Shown here piece by piece: positions 43,501-57,800 of a stretch of DNA of 64,000 nucleotides. Below the pieces are notes generated by a model. The model saw only the letters and a program-made list of their open reading frames with translations, ran no database searches and had not been told where the DNA came from. Both the position numbers and the translations under genes were made by a program. The number at the start of each line of letters is the position of its first letter. Position 1 is the stretch's first letter. The DNA lies in the NCBI GenBank assembly GCA_029204225.1, contig CM055100.1, forward strand, positions 9,460,481 to 9,524,480. The letters are read 5' to 3'. This DNA is from Diphasiastrum complanatum. Its lineage: Eukaryota > Streptophyta > Lycopodiopsida > Lycopodiales > Lycopodiaceae.

Positions 43501-46500
43501 CAATATAAGTCTATGAACTTAAAAACAAGTCGTACGCTAATCATACATAAGTTTTCCCATATCTTATATAAGACAAAGTATTATATGCCATTTAATTCCA
43601 TGTAGTGAAATAGAGCATAAAGAGTGCCAATGTGAGAAGCAAGCTTGTGTTTACTGAGTGAAGAAATAAGGATAGCAACATTGTTTCTTATCCTTATACT
43701 TGTAACTTATAACTTGCTTCAAATAACCATTATAAGCATAAAGAAACAATCATAAAGATAGCATGTTTATGTATGCCATAAGAATAACTCAGAAAGAGAT
43801 CATTATCCACATTACATTAGGAGAAATATGGGCTCAAAATGGGCCTTTTAAGAAGTTTGACTTTAGAGAGAGGTTATGTAGAGAGAGAATGCAAACCGGT
43901 ACCGTTTGGTTACCATTTTTTGAGTTTCCGGTAATGCCCGCATTCTAACTACTGTGGTTAAAACTAGCTCTAACTTCAGGCATTAATTAGTTAAGCATGC
44001 TTGTAATAACAGCCATACATTTGTCATACAATCTGGGGTTGTAAATGTCCACCAATAATAATATTACAACACGGTACCTGCGCCAAAAAGTAATGAATGG
44101 TCTATCATAAAAGCTTTTAGATTCATCATTAGGCTTAATGGTCGCCGAATTCCATACCTAGAGATACGATACATTTGCGAAAACTCACGAGGGCAATCAT
44201 TTCCAAAGCCCCACTCTACATAAGCACAAACATGACCATCAAAAAAACTTTACCTTCAGGTTATGTCCGAATTTCACGTCCGGATATCGGTTCAGCGCGC
44301 ACAAGCATGACTCCTAGTCCTTGACTTGGCTGCTCGCACGTTGGTTCTATATGTACGGACAACAAGCAATATTGATTTGGCACGCAGATGTACAACCTCC
44401 CGAGATGGGAATATTCTAGATTTCTCCACCAATTCTTATTCGTAGAGCACATGATGAAAGTTTTGTGCATACCTATCCAAGGACACATTAATCACATTAT
44501 CCTTGAAAATAATGTCTTTCATCATTCTATTAATGTACACAGCCATTGTGTCTTTGAGATGCTCCAACATCCCACCAACAAGGAGGATGTTCATCTCACA
44601 TTCACTTGGAAATCTTGATCTTTCAAGACATGGGCAAATATGCAATGTCTACAACATTGTCTATTTGACCTATTTAAAAACGATTGTGTTTTCCTACGAA
44701 GTACTACCTTATTTAGCAAGGGTGCGAACCGATTTTTCAAAATCATGTCATTTCATTTAGAAGAGATTTTTCTTACAATCTTTGTAGTTCATGCTCAAGA
44801 TATAAGAACATGCACTTGCTACTAGATTCTCAATTTGAAGCTTTGTAGCAATTATAGCCCTGGAATATTCCCAAAAGCCATTGGTTTTTATCTCAAACTT
44901 TCTATGGCTAATTTTTGGCATTATGAAGAACAAAGGTGTACAAATCTCAAATAAATTCAATAGACAAGAAGTGTTGCACGTTTTATCATAAAATATATCA
45001 AAATGAATAACGACCTGCATTATGAGTGGTGGCATACCAGTCTGCTTTCAAACAATACTCCAAACATTTTGACTAAATTTTGGTGCACATGAGTAGGATC
45101 AACCATTGATGTGACATATAATGGCTTCAATGCACAATATAAAATACACAAATAGAAGAAAGAGCCTTGTAAGATGTAGATAGTAGTTCAAATTGAAGCT
45201 TTGGACAACTTCAAATACAGATTTGCAAATACTAGAAAAGAACGAAACTTACACAAGTTTTACAAGCACTAATAGTTGTATGTGTTCATGTATATAGGTA
45301 CTTACTCGAATAGATGTAGACAGTAGGCCCTAGGTAGGTCAACTGTACATTTAACCCTTACAACATGTTCACAACTCTTTTGAGCGCAAGGACTAATTCA
45401 TAGTTTCACTACCACATAGGCAAGAATAGCAAGTTGATTAGGTGAGATTAACAATGTATTGGACAAAAAATATCAAGCCCTTATGAGTCAACAGAAAACT
45501 GGTCCAACTCTATTGATTGAATATGGAAATTCGATCAGGCCCTTTTCTCCGTAGCATCAACCATATACCCAATCAATTTAGTACTTTTATCATATCAATC
45601 CAGTCACAAACAACCCCAGGGCATCTGAAGGATCAAGGTATACAGGGAGATCTCTCCCTTCTCAGACAAGATGATAATCAACAAACGCATCTTGTGTGAA
45701 AAACTGATATATGAGCAGTTTATTACGAAAGCCCTGCTTATTTTCCCCAAATTGACCTAAAAATTGAATCCTTAGCAACATATAGGAGGACAAAAAGAAA
45801 CAAAAAATCTCATTCACAATCAGTGGTGAGACTTGAAAATACTGGCCTTGAATTTGTTCAATGCGCCCCAAATAACTACCGAGTGTCAAGAACCCATATT
45901 TCGACTCTTTTATGGATTGGTGCAGGCCCTTTAGTTTTATTGTGATTATTAAAGGCCACTGTAAATATGTTCAATGTCTAGTCAAAAGGTGTTTAAAAGC
46001 CATAATGCTCTTGACCAATGTAAGTTTTCATGGGATGATCAAGATTTAGTATCAGGTTCTTAAAAACTTTTCTAAAATCAAGACTGCCCCACAAGTAAAA
46101 TCGGAAAACATGAAGAATTAACATCCTGAGTAAACTTTGAGTAACCAATCCCGGCATCAAAAGTGATCATGAATTGACCCAAGAGCCCACATACATAACA
46201 TATTGTCGGACGTATAACTGTCCCGAGCATAATTTTCAGAGAATGGCTAATGAAACCATCAACAAAGATTGGTTTTAAGGATGATATACAGCTCGTAATT
46301 TTCTTAGAAACCTCAGCGTTATATTGAATTTACATTTTCATATTGAGAGTGTCCTTTGTATTCAATACACAGCTGACAGCTTCTAGTCTAGTTCAACTGG
46401 CATTGTGGACATGGATGAGTATATAGATAACAACTTGCAGCATATTAGACAAGCTACTGATAATCCCATTAGTATAAAACCATCACAGACCACTTGAGAT

Positions 46501-47113
46501 AAGCAAACATGAGCAGAAAATAAGCACTGCACTTTAATCCACAAAACTTTTGACAGCTTCCAGAAACTGTACAATAGGCATTAAGTTGCATTTACAGATG
46601 TATTGATTTCTTTCGTTGTATTTACACATTTGATATTCAGAAAACCGTTCCTTCAATTTTAAAAATAGACCATGAGGTCCTAAAATGCTCATTTAACTTA
46701 TCAAACAAGTCAAATAATGGATCAGATAATGCCTGAACCAATCTCAGCTTTAAGCAACCGTCAAGTTAAAATCTGCAGGGAGGAACTGGTTCCCAGCATA
46801 TCACTCACGAAGTATGGGCTCTGAGCCCAATAAATAATATGTACAGGACTCCCTAGCTGCAGTGCATCCTGGGATATATCTAGCTAAAACAACAGAGGTT
46901 TAATCTAGCATGACAGACTCAATGGTCTTCTACCGATGCCTGGCATCACATTTTGGTCAGCTAGAATAATCAAATTCTTGATCATTTCAATACTGCAATA
47001 CCTGATTCTCAGAGAGCTAAATGTCTCTACAACTGCTTCCAGGCAACAATTTAACCACAAAAAAACATTCTAGTCTACAAGGATGAGACAGCAGTCATGC
47101 TGATCAAACCTAG
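40568..47113. other. 6.5 kb with no recognised gene
   Basis: Intergenic between the two host genes. 40917-40996 has three short direct copies of TTGSAATCACTGCCAT. Plus-strand open frames at 41414-41596 and 42093-42443 are colinear and might be one decayed element or gene, but match nothing I know. 42918-42945 repeats GAAGCGAAAC-like units. 45395-45412 shares CCACATAGGCAAGAAT with 38485-38505. The rest is AT-rich without motif. Confidence 0.45.
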
Positions 47114-47266
47114 CTAAGAGGCTATTTTAGTCTTTTTAGTTTTATTTGATGCATTCTGCACATTTAAGTGGTGGGTCCGCTTATTTTGTTTTTTTCGAGC
47201 CTTCACCAGCTCCTCAAAGCCACTATCTTCCATGCTCATGATAGCTTTACGCTTGGCCTTAAAGAC
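47114..47266 (-). CDS. RH36: Helicase exon 6, basic C-terminus
   Basis: Reads [19 protein letters not shown] and then a lysine-rich tail to TAG at 47116-47114. Confidence 0.93.
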   Translation of the reverse strand, partial: VFKAKRKAIMSMEDSGFEELVKARKKQNKRTHHLNVQNASNKTKKTKIAS

Positions 47267-50200
47267 CTGCAGAATACGAATATGGTCACTAGAATGAATA
47301 ATCAGAAACGCAAGAAATTGGCTAGAAGCATAGCCTGTTACAATGCACATGATTTACCCCAAAGTTTGTTATCCGACCTTGGTAATATCCTTGAGTACCG
47401 TATCCTCGTCAAGCTCAAATTCCTCAAGCTGCCTTCCAAGGAAATTCTCAATGTCATGCACAAGCTCCACGTCGTACTGTGCAGACACAAAAGTTGAAGA
47501 CCTAATCAAATTTGGAAAGAAGAACCAACAGTAACATCTTCCTTAACAAGGGATGTCCATTTAGTTTTCTTTGAGAATGGTCTCTTGCTCACATTATCCT
47601 CAAGTGGTGAAAGCATAGGAAAAGTTGGTGGCATGTTGGTTTGCATTCTCACTGAGCTACTTATATACCAGTATAATATCTCAAATCACATAATGACATT
47701 GATTGCAGAAAATCTCTCACAAATTCTCATGGATTACATGATAGATGTCAAACTGTTCACAGCATTCAATTGATACTGAGCCTTTCAATTCAATTAAGGT
47801 ACAGTGTGCATCATAAGCTACAACCTGCCTGCTGATTTATTGTTACCACAAGAAGAACCCAGCACAGATTAAAATATCCCACTTGGATTCATACTCATAA
47901 ACAGACTGAAACTTGAATTCTGCTTATTAAAAATAGAGCTACCACTAGGACCAAAATGTATCACAAGAGATACCTGTTCGTTCAAATGCACTTCTAGTGG
48001 TAACTTATCTCTCAACAAAGAAATGGTGAGAATTTCCGCTGGGAGGAATTGAGGAACCTATGTAATGGCAGAGTTTGATAGCAGACTAGTATAACCACAA
48101 ATCAGTGACATATTTTGCAATCACAGTTGCAGCGTGTTCCGGAAAGTGTACGAAACACTCCTTCCGAACTGCTCAGTATCATATTGAAGAAAATGTGCCT
48201 ACCAAACAAATTCCGGAGAACTCAAACGGGAAGAATTTGCATTCTATTACCCATCTTAGCGATTTAAAACACAAAAGTTTGCTTTAAAATTGCAACTATA
48301 TCAAACTGCATCCATCCAAAGGAGGTCCAATGGCTCACCGTCATGATTCTACAATGCCTTATGTATTTGAAACTTTACTAAACTACATCAAAAGAAAATA
48401 AAAATTCATGTAACAACTGCAATTCCATATCAAACACACAATTTTACATACCCAGGACTAGTCTTCTTACCAAAGCATAAAAATCTTGCAGAAAAGTTTT
48501 GCTTTCCTCATGACACATCCTCCATCTTAATTGATCAAAGTTTTCGAACTTGACTTATTCTTGCACTTTCGCTTTGACAGGTTTTTATAAACAATAGCAA
48601 GCTTCAAACAAAATAGCATTCCATTTTGTTGTGATAAAAGATTCATTTTGCTCGTTTGAGTTGAAGTCATATATTTAAAATTAAACATGGCTAGCATACC
48701 GACATAATTCAGGCAAAGGTATGTCAGAAGGTTCTTTAAACCAATGAAATAAACATGATACCATAGAATCTGAGAACCGTGGACGGTTCACCACGGTTCT
48801 CAGAACCGTACGGTTCACAAAAAAATTAGAGGTGAACCGTGATGAACCGTCCGAATTAATTAATTAATTATCTTTTTAGATACCCTTCTTTTGCTATTTG
48901 TCAAATGATTCCTTCTTTAATGCGAACCGGTCATTGAGTTCTTCGCTGGATATTCTGATTTGTTATTGGTTCCTCTCTGGTTTTGACAGTTAACCAATGA
49001 GCCTCATTTTTTGCTCCCTTGCAGAATGGAACAGTATTATCTTTCAGTTGAATGAGAGGCTTTTTAATGCTTTGCTGTATCAACAGAACATTATTCAGTG
49101 GTAGCAACCTCATGGCTGTTTTAATTTCAACTAATGGGTCTAATGGCCTTTAATTTTCTTATTCTAGGACTAGAACACTATTGTTTTTATTTTCTTATTC
49201 TAGGACTACAACACATTTAATTAATCTAAAAATGTCTTGGGAGGGGTTTTGGTAATTAAATAATTAGTTGATTGATTGATTAATTAATTAATTGATTAAT
49301 ACTGCAACCGTAGTACATACCATGGTTCATGAACCGTGGTACGGTTCACCCCACGGTTCCAACTTCCCAGGGGCCAGGACCCACGGTTCTGGGAACCGTG
49401 GGTTCTATGCATCATAAATAACAGGCTAATGAAAGCAACTAACATTGAAAAATGTCAACTCAGGCCAAGTACTTGTACACATTCTCAGAGAAGTAAAGAG
49501 TTTTCATGTTGAGAGATACTGCCTCTCCTGGATAACGTGTATATCAGCATGACATATTTTCTACACAAATGTTTTGCTAAAACTTCAACTATTGAATACT
49601 TAGAGACATTTATCTTTCTTATCATACTCTTGCAGTCCTATGCATTTTAAGAAATGACATTTGAGTAAAATAAGAACGCTTGCAATGATTAACTATGCCT
49701 TACTTGTGTCACTAATGATATTGCAGTGCCACCTCGTCCAGCACGTGCTGTCCGCCCAACGCGATGCACATAATCACGAGTAAATCTGATCAACAGACCA
49801 AAATTAAGTCAACAAGAATGCTGGTGTGATTCCAAATAACTCATCCAACATAGTAAAAATCTGGACAACTACCTTGGGACATCATAATTAAGGACAAGAT
49901 CCACTGTTGGAATATCAAGTCCTCGGCTTGCTACATCAGTTGCAATGAGAATGGCCACTTGTCCTGACTTGAATCGATTCAATGATGCCAACCTTTGAGG
50001 TTGTGACTTCATAGAATGCAAAGAAACAGTTTCCACCCCCAGCTCCTCCATAACCAAGCTCAATAAATGGCATGTTCTACAGATAAGAAAACATGACAGA
50101 TTTAAAAAAACTAGCACAACTGTCAAAGAATGTAAGACACTTTCGTATACAAAATACTTCATTTTCAAATAGACTGTAGGTCAGATTTGATGAAATTATC

Positions 50201-51834
50201 ACTGAAACTGTCCTCGCAACTACACAAAGCATCTAAAATGTGACTACAATTCTTGCCCAAGAGAAAATAAAAAGTTCCAATGTCAGACGCTGGTTTGAAC
50301 TTGGTCTCGTTAAATATAAACTTGTACAACGAGGATGCTTTTTTTCCAAGCTTCAAAACACAAAAAACCCAAGTGCAATTCAAATAACTCCCTAATTGGC
50401 ATATCCTATAAGATTATGAGCGAGTGGCTTGCTAGCCATGTACAGTTACTAAATCTTCAACAAAGATCTTCTGCAAGGATTCATATTTGGTGCCATTATT
50501 CTTGAAGATTTACCATATGCATATCAATACTGTGTTACCATGGTAGCGGCAAGGCAAAGACCCTCTCATCAAAATGGGTTGGAGAAAATATGAACACTTT
50601 GCTATTGAATGCCACAAGAAATAGTTTACTCAAATATAACAGAGAATCAAGACACCAAGAATTTTGACCACATGAGTTATTCTTTTTTGTCTTAGCAGCA
50701 CATTCACCTACTAGTGGCTGATACACCGATTCGAGAGCATCTAACCATATGACTACTCATAGAAGCTGGTATAGAAAACTTGGAGTACAGAATGATGAGC
50801 AACAAGTGTGCTTGGGTGACAGCAGCACACGGAGTTGAAGGAAAAGGGAGCATACCAGTGTTGTGTGGGTATGGAATGCCTAGGTTCTTGACTGCTGGTC
50901 ACAAGTCTAGGTATTAAATTATTGATAGCCGGGTGCTGCAATTTTCTAATAACCATTTTGTATTGATAGGAAAAAAGGGCATTATCAAGCCAATAATAGA
51001 ATCTATTTTCAACAAGTCCCTAGATCATCCGATAGCTATAAGGTTCTTGCACACCCAACAAACGTCACGAACGCACTATTATCGCCCATCCATTGAGTCA
51101 TTACCAACTCACCCCCATGCACCGGAGTTAATTGACACCATCACACCTAAACGAGCCTCCAACAATAGCCAATGTCCCATACCATTGGTGATCACTCTAG
51201 GCTCTACCTAGCACACATCTCCTAGCCTAGAGATGTTGTCATGCCCGTGACCGGTCTCGGGTAGCGTGTCCACGCTAGGGACCGGTAGACCAACAACCCG
51301 TAAGTTAATTGTGATTATAAGGGAATTGGGGACCTTATGTGTACATGGTCATAATAAATGGTTGCATGGTGGTGGAGTTGGTATGGGTCTATCAGTGAGT
51401 CAATAGGGAACTGGATGACGTGGCCCAAATAGGCTGCAGAGGTGTCCAGTGAGGTGTCACAGTTCTCGAGAATCCAGCGGAGTAAGCAACAAACGGTGGA
51501 ATTGTTGTATATTCTTCCCGTTGGAAATATTTTTCGATTTGCAATCGATTGTGTGGTAAGTGGCAGCATAACAACTATTTTCAAGCACAGTGATGGCAAA
51601 ACCCTGCAAATCTGGAAACTAACTATTTTAAGGCAAAGTAAACTGTAAAACGCTGGTAGAGCAGTGTTAATCTGCAAAAAACAGCAGATGCATTGGGCTC
51701 ATTGCTTCCTGTAGCATAAAACTTGAAAAACTGAGAGGAAACTCAAAAAAAGATGAAGCTAGGAAACCGCTGCCTGCCTTCAAACTTGCATGATCTGGAG
51801 GAGTAAACACGGGGGATGAGCGCACATCCATCCC

Positions 51835-51887
<53 letters not shown>

Positions 51888-54800
51888 CTCTCTCTCTCCT
51901 GGATGCCTCCCGGTGTTCTGTAATGAGCGTGAGGGAGACTCGTGAAGGAGCCCGAGGTGAGAGAAGGGAAAAAGAGAGGGAAAGCGGGGGCGGTGGGGGT
52001 CGTGGCATGGGAACATCAAGTTTATTTTTTGTAAACTTGAGTCTTGTCATGCAATGTGCGAGTTGTTGGCTGGGGGGGGGGGGGGAGGGGGCGGGGTGGT
52101 ATGCTTAGCTTTTTAATTATGGGGTTGTTCCATAATTTTTCCCTGTCAGTATTTCCAAGTCTTATGAAACTGTGATAATATGCTTGCAGTAAAATGTAAT
52201 AGCTTGAGTAAAGTTGTTATATGAGCTAATAGTTCTCAATGGGTTTTCGGTGCATTGACGTTTTAATTCCGGTTTTTTTGCTTAGCACCCATTTGCCGAT
52301 TCATTGGTATAATTTGTGAATGAAAGCACATATGGTTTGTAGATTGGTTTTTTGTAGACATTGCTTGGTTTAGCAACTATTATACTGTAATGAAAGTGTT
52401 AACTGAACGAAAATTTTTTAATTTTCAGTTGGCAAGCAAATGGATACTGATGAAATTTTGGAGGGGGGTGCTACCGAGATTCACCTGGCATCACCAAGAA
52501 ATGATGGGGGAAATACAAGAATTCAGCCGGCTTCACCCGGCAGTGATGACACCCTAGACTCAAAAAAACTGTTGCAAACTTTAGGCAAGCCAGTTTTAGA
52601 ACTTCATCAGAGCAATAAACAACGGGATAAACAAATGCAAAATCTATTTAAGCAACTGCAAGCTATTAATTCTAACAACTTGGGCTACCAACCGGAAATA
52701 TTTTCCTGCGATAAAAAATTTAAACGCCCGGAAGTTGTTGAAGACTGGATAGACCGTTGGACAAGCTATTTTAGCTTGAACAACGTCCCAGAGGATAAAC
52801 GAATATCATCGGTTCTATTGTTTCTCGAAAACAAAGCCTCTTCTTGGTGGAGGGAACTTTCCACGAAACTGGTGAGTTGGGCTGGATTCCTAACGGAATT
52901 CCGGAAAGCTTTTGTCACGATGGATGATTCCAAGCTGTATATTCGGTTTATCAACTGCAAAATGGGCAGCTGAGAACTGGACGGTTATGTCCAAGAGTAC
53001 TTGGACTCTTTGGCCAAGGTGCCGTTGTTTGACCGTAAGTTAGCACAATGGCAATTTGTTGCCGGACAGCCAGCTGACTATCAAAATGAATGCAAACGAG
53101 ATATCCTTAACTCACTAGAGGATGCTATCTGTGTGGCGAAAGCCTATGATAGTACAGTTGTTGCATCACAAAAAAGCGTGCACGGCCAAACGGCCCCGAA
53201 ACCCAAACAAGAAAAATCTTACAAGCGTAAGAAACAATTTTTTGACGAGCTGGAGGCAGAAGCATACCAACACCCAAGAAGAAGAAGAATAAGAAAAAAT
53301 TGGTGGTTAAAGACAAAGCACGGTTGGCGGCGCTTAAACAGAATCTATGTTTCTTTTGCAATAAACCCGGGCACCATGCCAAACAGTGCCCCGAATGGAA
53401 AGCAAAGTCGTCAAGTTTCATGACTGTGGATTTACCGACAGGTCAATTGGAAGTCAATTTGTTGAATAATTGTGACTGTACTTGTAACTTTAGTACACTC
53501 TCTTTCAAGCCTGATGAATTGTTTCGTGTGAGAGGCAATATTTTAGGGAAAGACGTGAATGTGCTATTCGATTCAGGTAGTACTCACAATTTTTTGAATG
53601 CTCGACTTGTGCAGGAGCTCTGAGTGCCCACCATGGCCAGTGATCACCGTTACCTGGTCCGTCTTGCCTCAGGGTTGCACACTGAGATTTGGGATATCAA
53701 GGTCTCCAATTTAGAGCTTCGGATGCAGGACTATGTTGAGCCGTTGGATTTCCATGTCATGAATCTGGACCGGACTGATGTGATTTTGGGCTATGAATGG
53801 TTTTTTGGCAAATCAGACTCTTTAGAGATAGATTTAAAATCATTCTATGGTATTTAAAGATAAGTTTGATCAGATTGTCTCTATTTTTGGAGAGACCGAT
53901 GTACTTCTATCGCCGATGAGACGAACGCTCCGGCTACTTTACAACGATTTATTTCGTCCATATTTGGGGAAGTTCGTAGTAGTGTTTCTGGACGGTATTC
54001 TGATCTATAGCAGAACACTCAAAGAGCATGCTAAGCATCTCCGTACTGTCTTACGTATCCTAAGGCAAGAGAAGCTTTATGCGAAAGAATCAAAGTGCGA
54101 ATTCTTTAAAAAGGAACTTCTTTACCTTGGTCATAAGATTACCTCCTTTGGGATCAAGATTGACAAAGGAAAGGCAAAGACGGTAGTGGAATGGCCAATC
54201 CCTAAAACAGTGCGTGAGCTTAAGTCGTTCTTAGGTTTCACTGTGTTTTTCCGTAGATTTACAGAGGAGTACACGAAGATTGTTGCGCCTCTCAACAATA
54301 TGTTGAAAGGAGTGAAAAGCCGCAAAGGTAGGCCAAGTCCTCCCATCAGATGGAATGAGAAATTAGAGGAGAGTTTTCGCAAACTCGGGCTTCTAATTGT
54401 GTTGTAAAGCTACCTTTACAACCCCGGCGCCAGCAGCGTCCCTGCTGCTCCCGGCGCCAACGGCGCCGGCGCCGCTCCCGGCGCCACTGTGACCAGAATC
54501 CAGCCGGCGCCAAGTTCCTATGGCTGAAAATCTTTGATCGGTTCTAGCGGAGTCCAGAGAGCTCAGATCGATGTGCAATCACCTCACACGATCTAGGCAT
54601 GATTAAAGGAAGCCTAAGGATCAATAAAATCTAGAGAGAGAAAATGACTTTCTAGAAAGAGAAAATCCTAGAGAGAGAAAAACGTGCTTTACCAGGTTGG
54701 GTAGAGTGCTTGGTATGAGGGGGGGTGCCGAATCACACCAATACTATAGGGGAGTGCGGGTTGCGACTCAGGGCGAGCTCCAACCAAGTCTCAGCCTCCC

Positions 54801-57800
54801 TTGTTGGAATGTTGTCATGGCTCTCGCCTTGGCATGCTAGCGCCCCAGAGACTAGGGCACGTCACACACTTGAAATGTAACCTTCTCAGATTTATCAATA
54901 AAGTGGGATTTTCCTCAAACTGACTTTGATTACCTTCTGGGTTTCAGTGTTCGGTAAAAGCGCCAGTTGTAAGGCCGCTTTCAAAATTTTTAACTTGGCA
55001 CATAGCTGAGGGTCGTATCCCGGGACGCCAGCGGTATGCCGTCGGGACCATTCGGTCCGTGGCGCCAGCGGTATGCTGTCGGGACCATTTGGTCCAAGAA
55101 CTGGTTGTTTCCATATCTGTCGCGGCTTGTGGTTCTGAGTGTTCCTTGCATGAACGTGAATGGGTTAAGCTCTTGGGGAACGGGCTCTAACCTGTCGGCT
55201 GAGTTGGATGGCTTGCTTGGGTGGACGTTACCTGTTTATGGCTGTCCAGTCTGGCGTGGCGCCAGGTTGGCTCCCAGCGCTCGTGACGAAGCTTTCAGTT
55301 GGTTAAGTCTGATGTAAGTCAGACCGCTTGCTTGGAATGGATGTTACTCGTTTGTAACGAAGCTTCGAGTTGGTTAAGTTTGATGTATGTCGGGCGGCTT
55401 GCTTGGAGGGAAGTCACCCACATCGGGACCCCCGATCTGGCATGGCGCCAGGTTGGATCTCAACGTTGGTTTTCGGAACTTCAAGTTGGTTAAGTCTGAT
55501 CGTTGTTGGCGAGTTGGCTGCTTGTATGTCAAGTGGGTTTGGATGGCAAGAGTTGAAGGCTGGGAAGCTAAGTCGTGGTTCCCGGCTCCCTTTGGGATGC
55601 CTGCGCTACATGTGGTATCAGAGCGGACTGGCCGGTCAGCTATGCGGATCTCACGGAAATGGCCACGGTTTGGGGTTCATCAAGACAACTGTTGTGCACG
55701 GTGCTGCCCACAGTGTAAGCACGGGTGCGTCCACGGTCGGGGTGGTCGGCAGAACAGGGGACTTGATGAGTCAAGGTGCTGCCCTTGAGGTGTAAGCACG
55801 GTCAGTTCTCGCGGTTCGGGCCTGGCGCTGTCTGCACGTAGGACGGATGAGGCAAAGTGCTGCCTAGGGAGGTGAAAGCATGGTCTGTACCTTGTGGGGT
55901 GCGGGGCGACATATTCGAACTGTACGGGTTAACCATTGATACAGAGATGCTGCTCGAATTCGGGTGTAAAGCACGGGTGGTTAGCTGCCGGTGCGGGATA
56001 GCTGCCGATCGTTTAGCTATAAGGGCTATCGACCAAAAAGTGGTGGGGTGTGACTGAGGCAATGTGCTGCTTAATGGTGAAAGCACGGATAGTTGGAGGG
56101 GTGTCCTATGTGGGCTGATTCTGTGATCGATTTGTATGGGCGCGACCAGGCAAAGGTCCGTTGGCAGGACCATCTCAAAGGGGGACCTTGTCTTTGTTAC
56201 TTGCTAGTAAACCTGCCTGAGTGTCTTTCTTGTATGTATTCGTGGTGAGTCTTAGTACTCGTGCTTTGCCTGGCTTGCATGATTGCTTGTGATACAAGGA
56301 GCTGATGGCTCGAGAAGGAACCTTTTCTTTTGAAGGCTGATACCATCAAACAAAGAGGACTACAGAATCTGTGGGGTGGATTTGCAATTCAAGTACTCGC
56401 ACGTGAACGGCAACGAAACGACTCAATGTTTGCAAAGGATGGATGGCTAGCCTGTTTCTTGGGTTAGTTTCATTTGCGACAACGCCCACCAGACGCAAGC
56501 AGGAAGTCAAAAGTTGGAAAGGGCAATTTCAGAGGAGATCTTCTATGGAGCAGTTGGTTTTCATTTTGGGACGGCCACCTTCGGACCTGAAACTCACTGA
56601 GCATGGGTGATATCCAGTATCAGTTGGGTTTTTCCTCAAAGGGGAAAGACTAGGATCCTCTTCAGAGATTGGCAACAAGTTGGATCGAGCCATAATCCTA
56701 GCAGATGGGAAGCAAAGTGTTGGAAAGGCTTTTTGTCCGAAGAACTCTACTCTAAGTCCGATCAGCTGATTTTATAAGTGGAGGGGAACTATCACACACA
56801 CCTCTCTCTTGGGGCAAATTTTGAATGAAAGTTGATCAAAATGGGGGCAAATTCAAGGTGACCTAGCCATACTCACACGAGGAGACTGGCGAACTTTGGA
56901 CCTAATAAGTTGACAAGTTTTTGTTGTGGAAAGGAAAGTTTGTTATAGGCTTTCTCTGGACCAGCAATGATGAGGAAACATATGAGTACGCTGGCTTGTG
57001 TTACGATCAATGAAGGAACTGTGAAAGTTGAGTCTTGCATGAGAGACTTGGTATTTCGAACGGACGCTAAGGGACAGTTCGCGTTGAGATCGGACTAGTG
57101 CAAACTCTGGGTGCATGTGTCTGATTCAAAGAGAGCTACTTGAAGCCAAGCTCGATGTACACTTCTTGTTTTGACTGTGAGGCAACTGACCAATGATGGA
57201 ATTGTGAAAGTCAAGTTTTGCGCGACGGACATGGTGCTTCAAACAAACGCGAAGAGATAGTTCGGATGCGGATCAAACTGGTGCGACCCTTTGGCTTTCC
57301 ACGAGGTCAATGGTTACATTTGGGCTGATTCAAAGAGCTACTTCAAGCTAAGTGAGAGGTGCATTGCGAAGTACTCAATCTTTGCCTACCTTAAAGAGCC
57401 AAGATGGAAAAGTATCAAGATCAGGCTGGGACAAGGAGAGAAATCAAGGTGCAGAAACAACAAGGCACGGAGTGGACCATAAAGTGGGCAATCAAACGAT
57501 AAATCCTTTGGCTCAGGGAGCCCTGATACCTGTGCGGAACTGAACAAATCCGGAGCTCAGGGAGCTCAACACAAAGTGCATCAAGGACAAATCAAGAGCT
57601 CAAAGGAGTTCCAAAGTCGAAAGTCAGAAGCGACAGGGGCGAACATTTCAAAGAAAGGCCTCTGTCACCAGTTAATAAGGTTTTTGGGTTTTACGAAAGC
57701 GATATCAAATCTACGCTTTTCCCAGACAAAGATATATTTTCAAGTTATGTAATCTTTCCGTACAAAGAGCTGAGCCTCCGACTTGTGGTGTGCCAGCTTC

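Noticed and set aside
51667-52050. Arg-Glu repeat proteins over the TC tract
   Set aside because: Translation of a microsatellite in the leader of element E.
55036-55795. Several overlapping open frames of 60-140 codons, repeated at 58596-59312
   Set aside because: They lie in the two LTR copies and the leader of element H, overlap in several frames and have no similarity; chance frames in GC-rich DNA.
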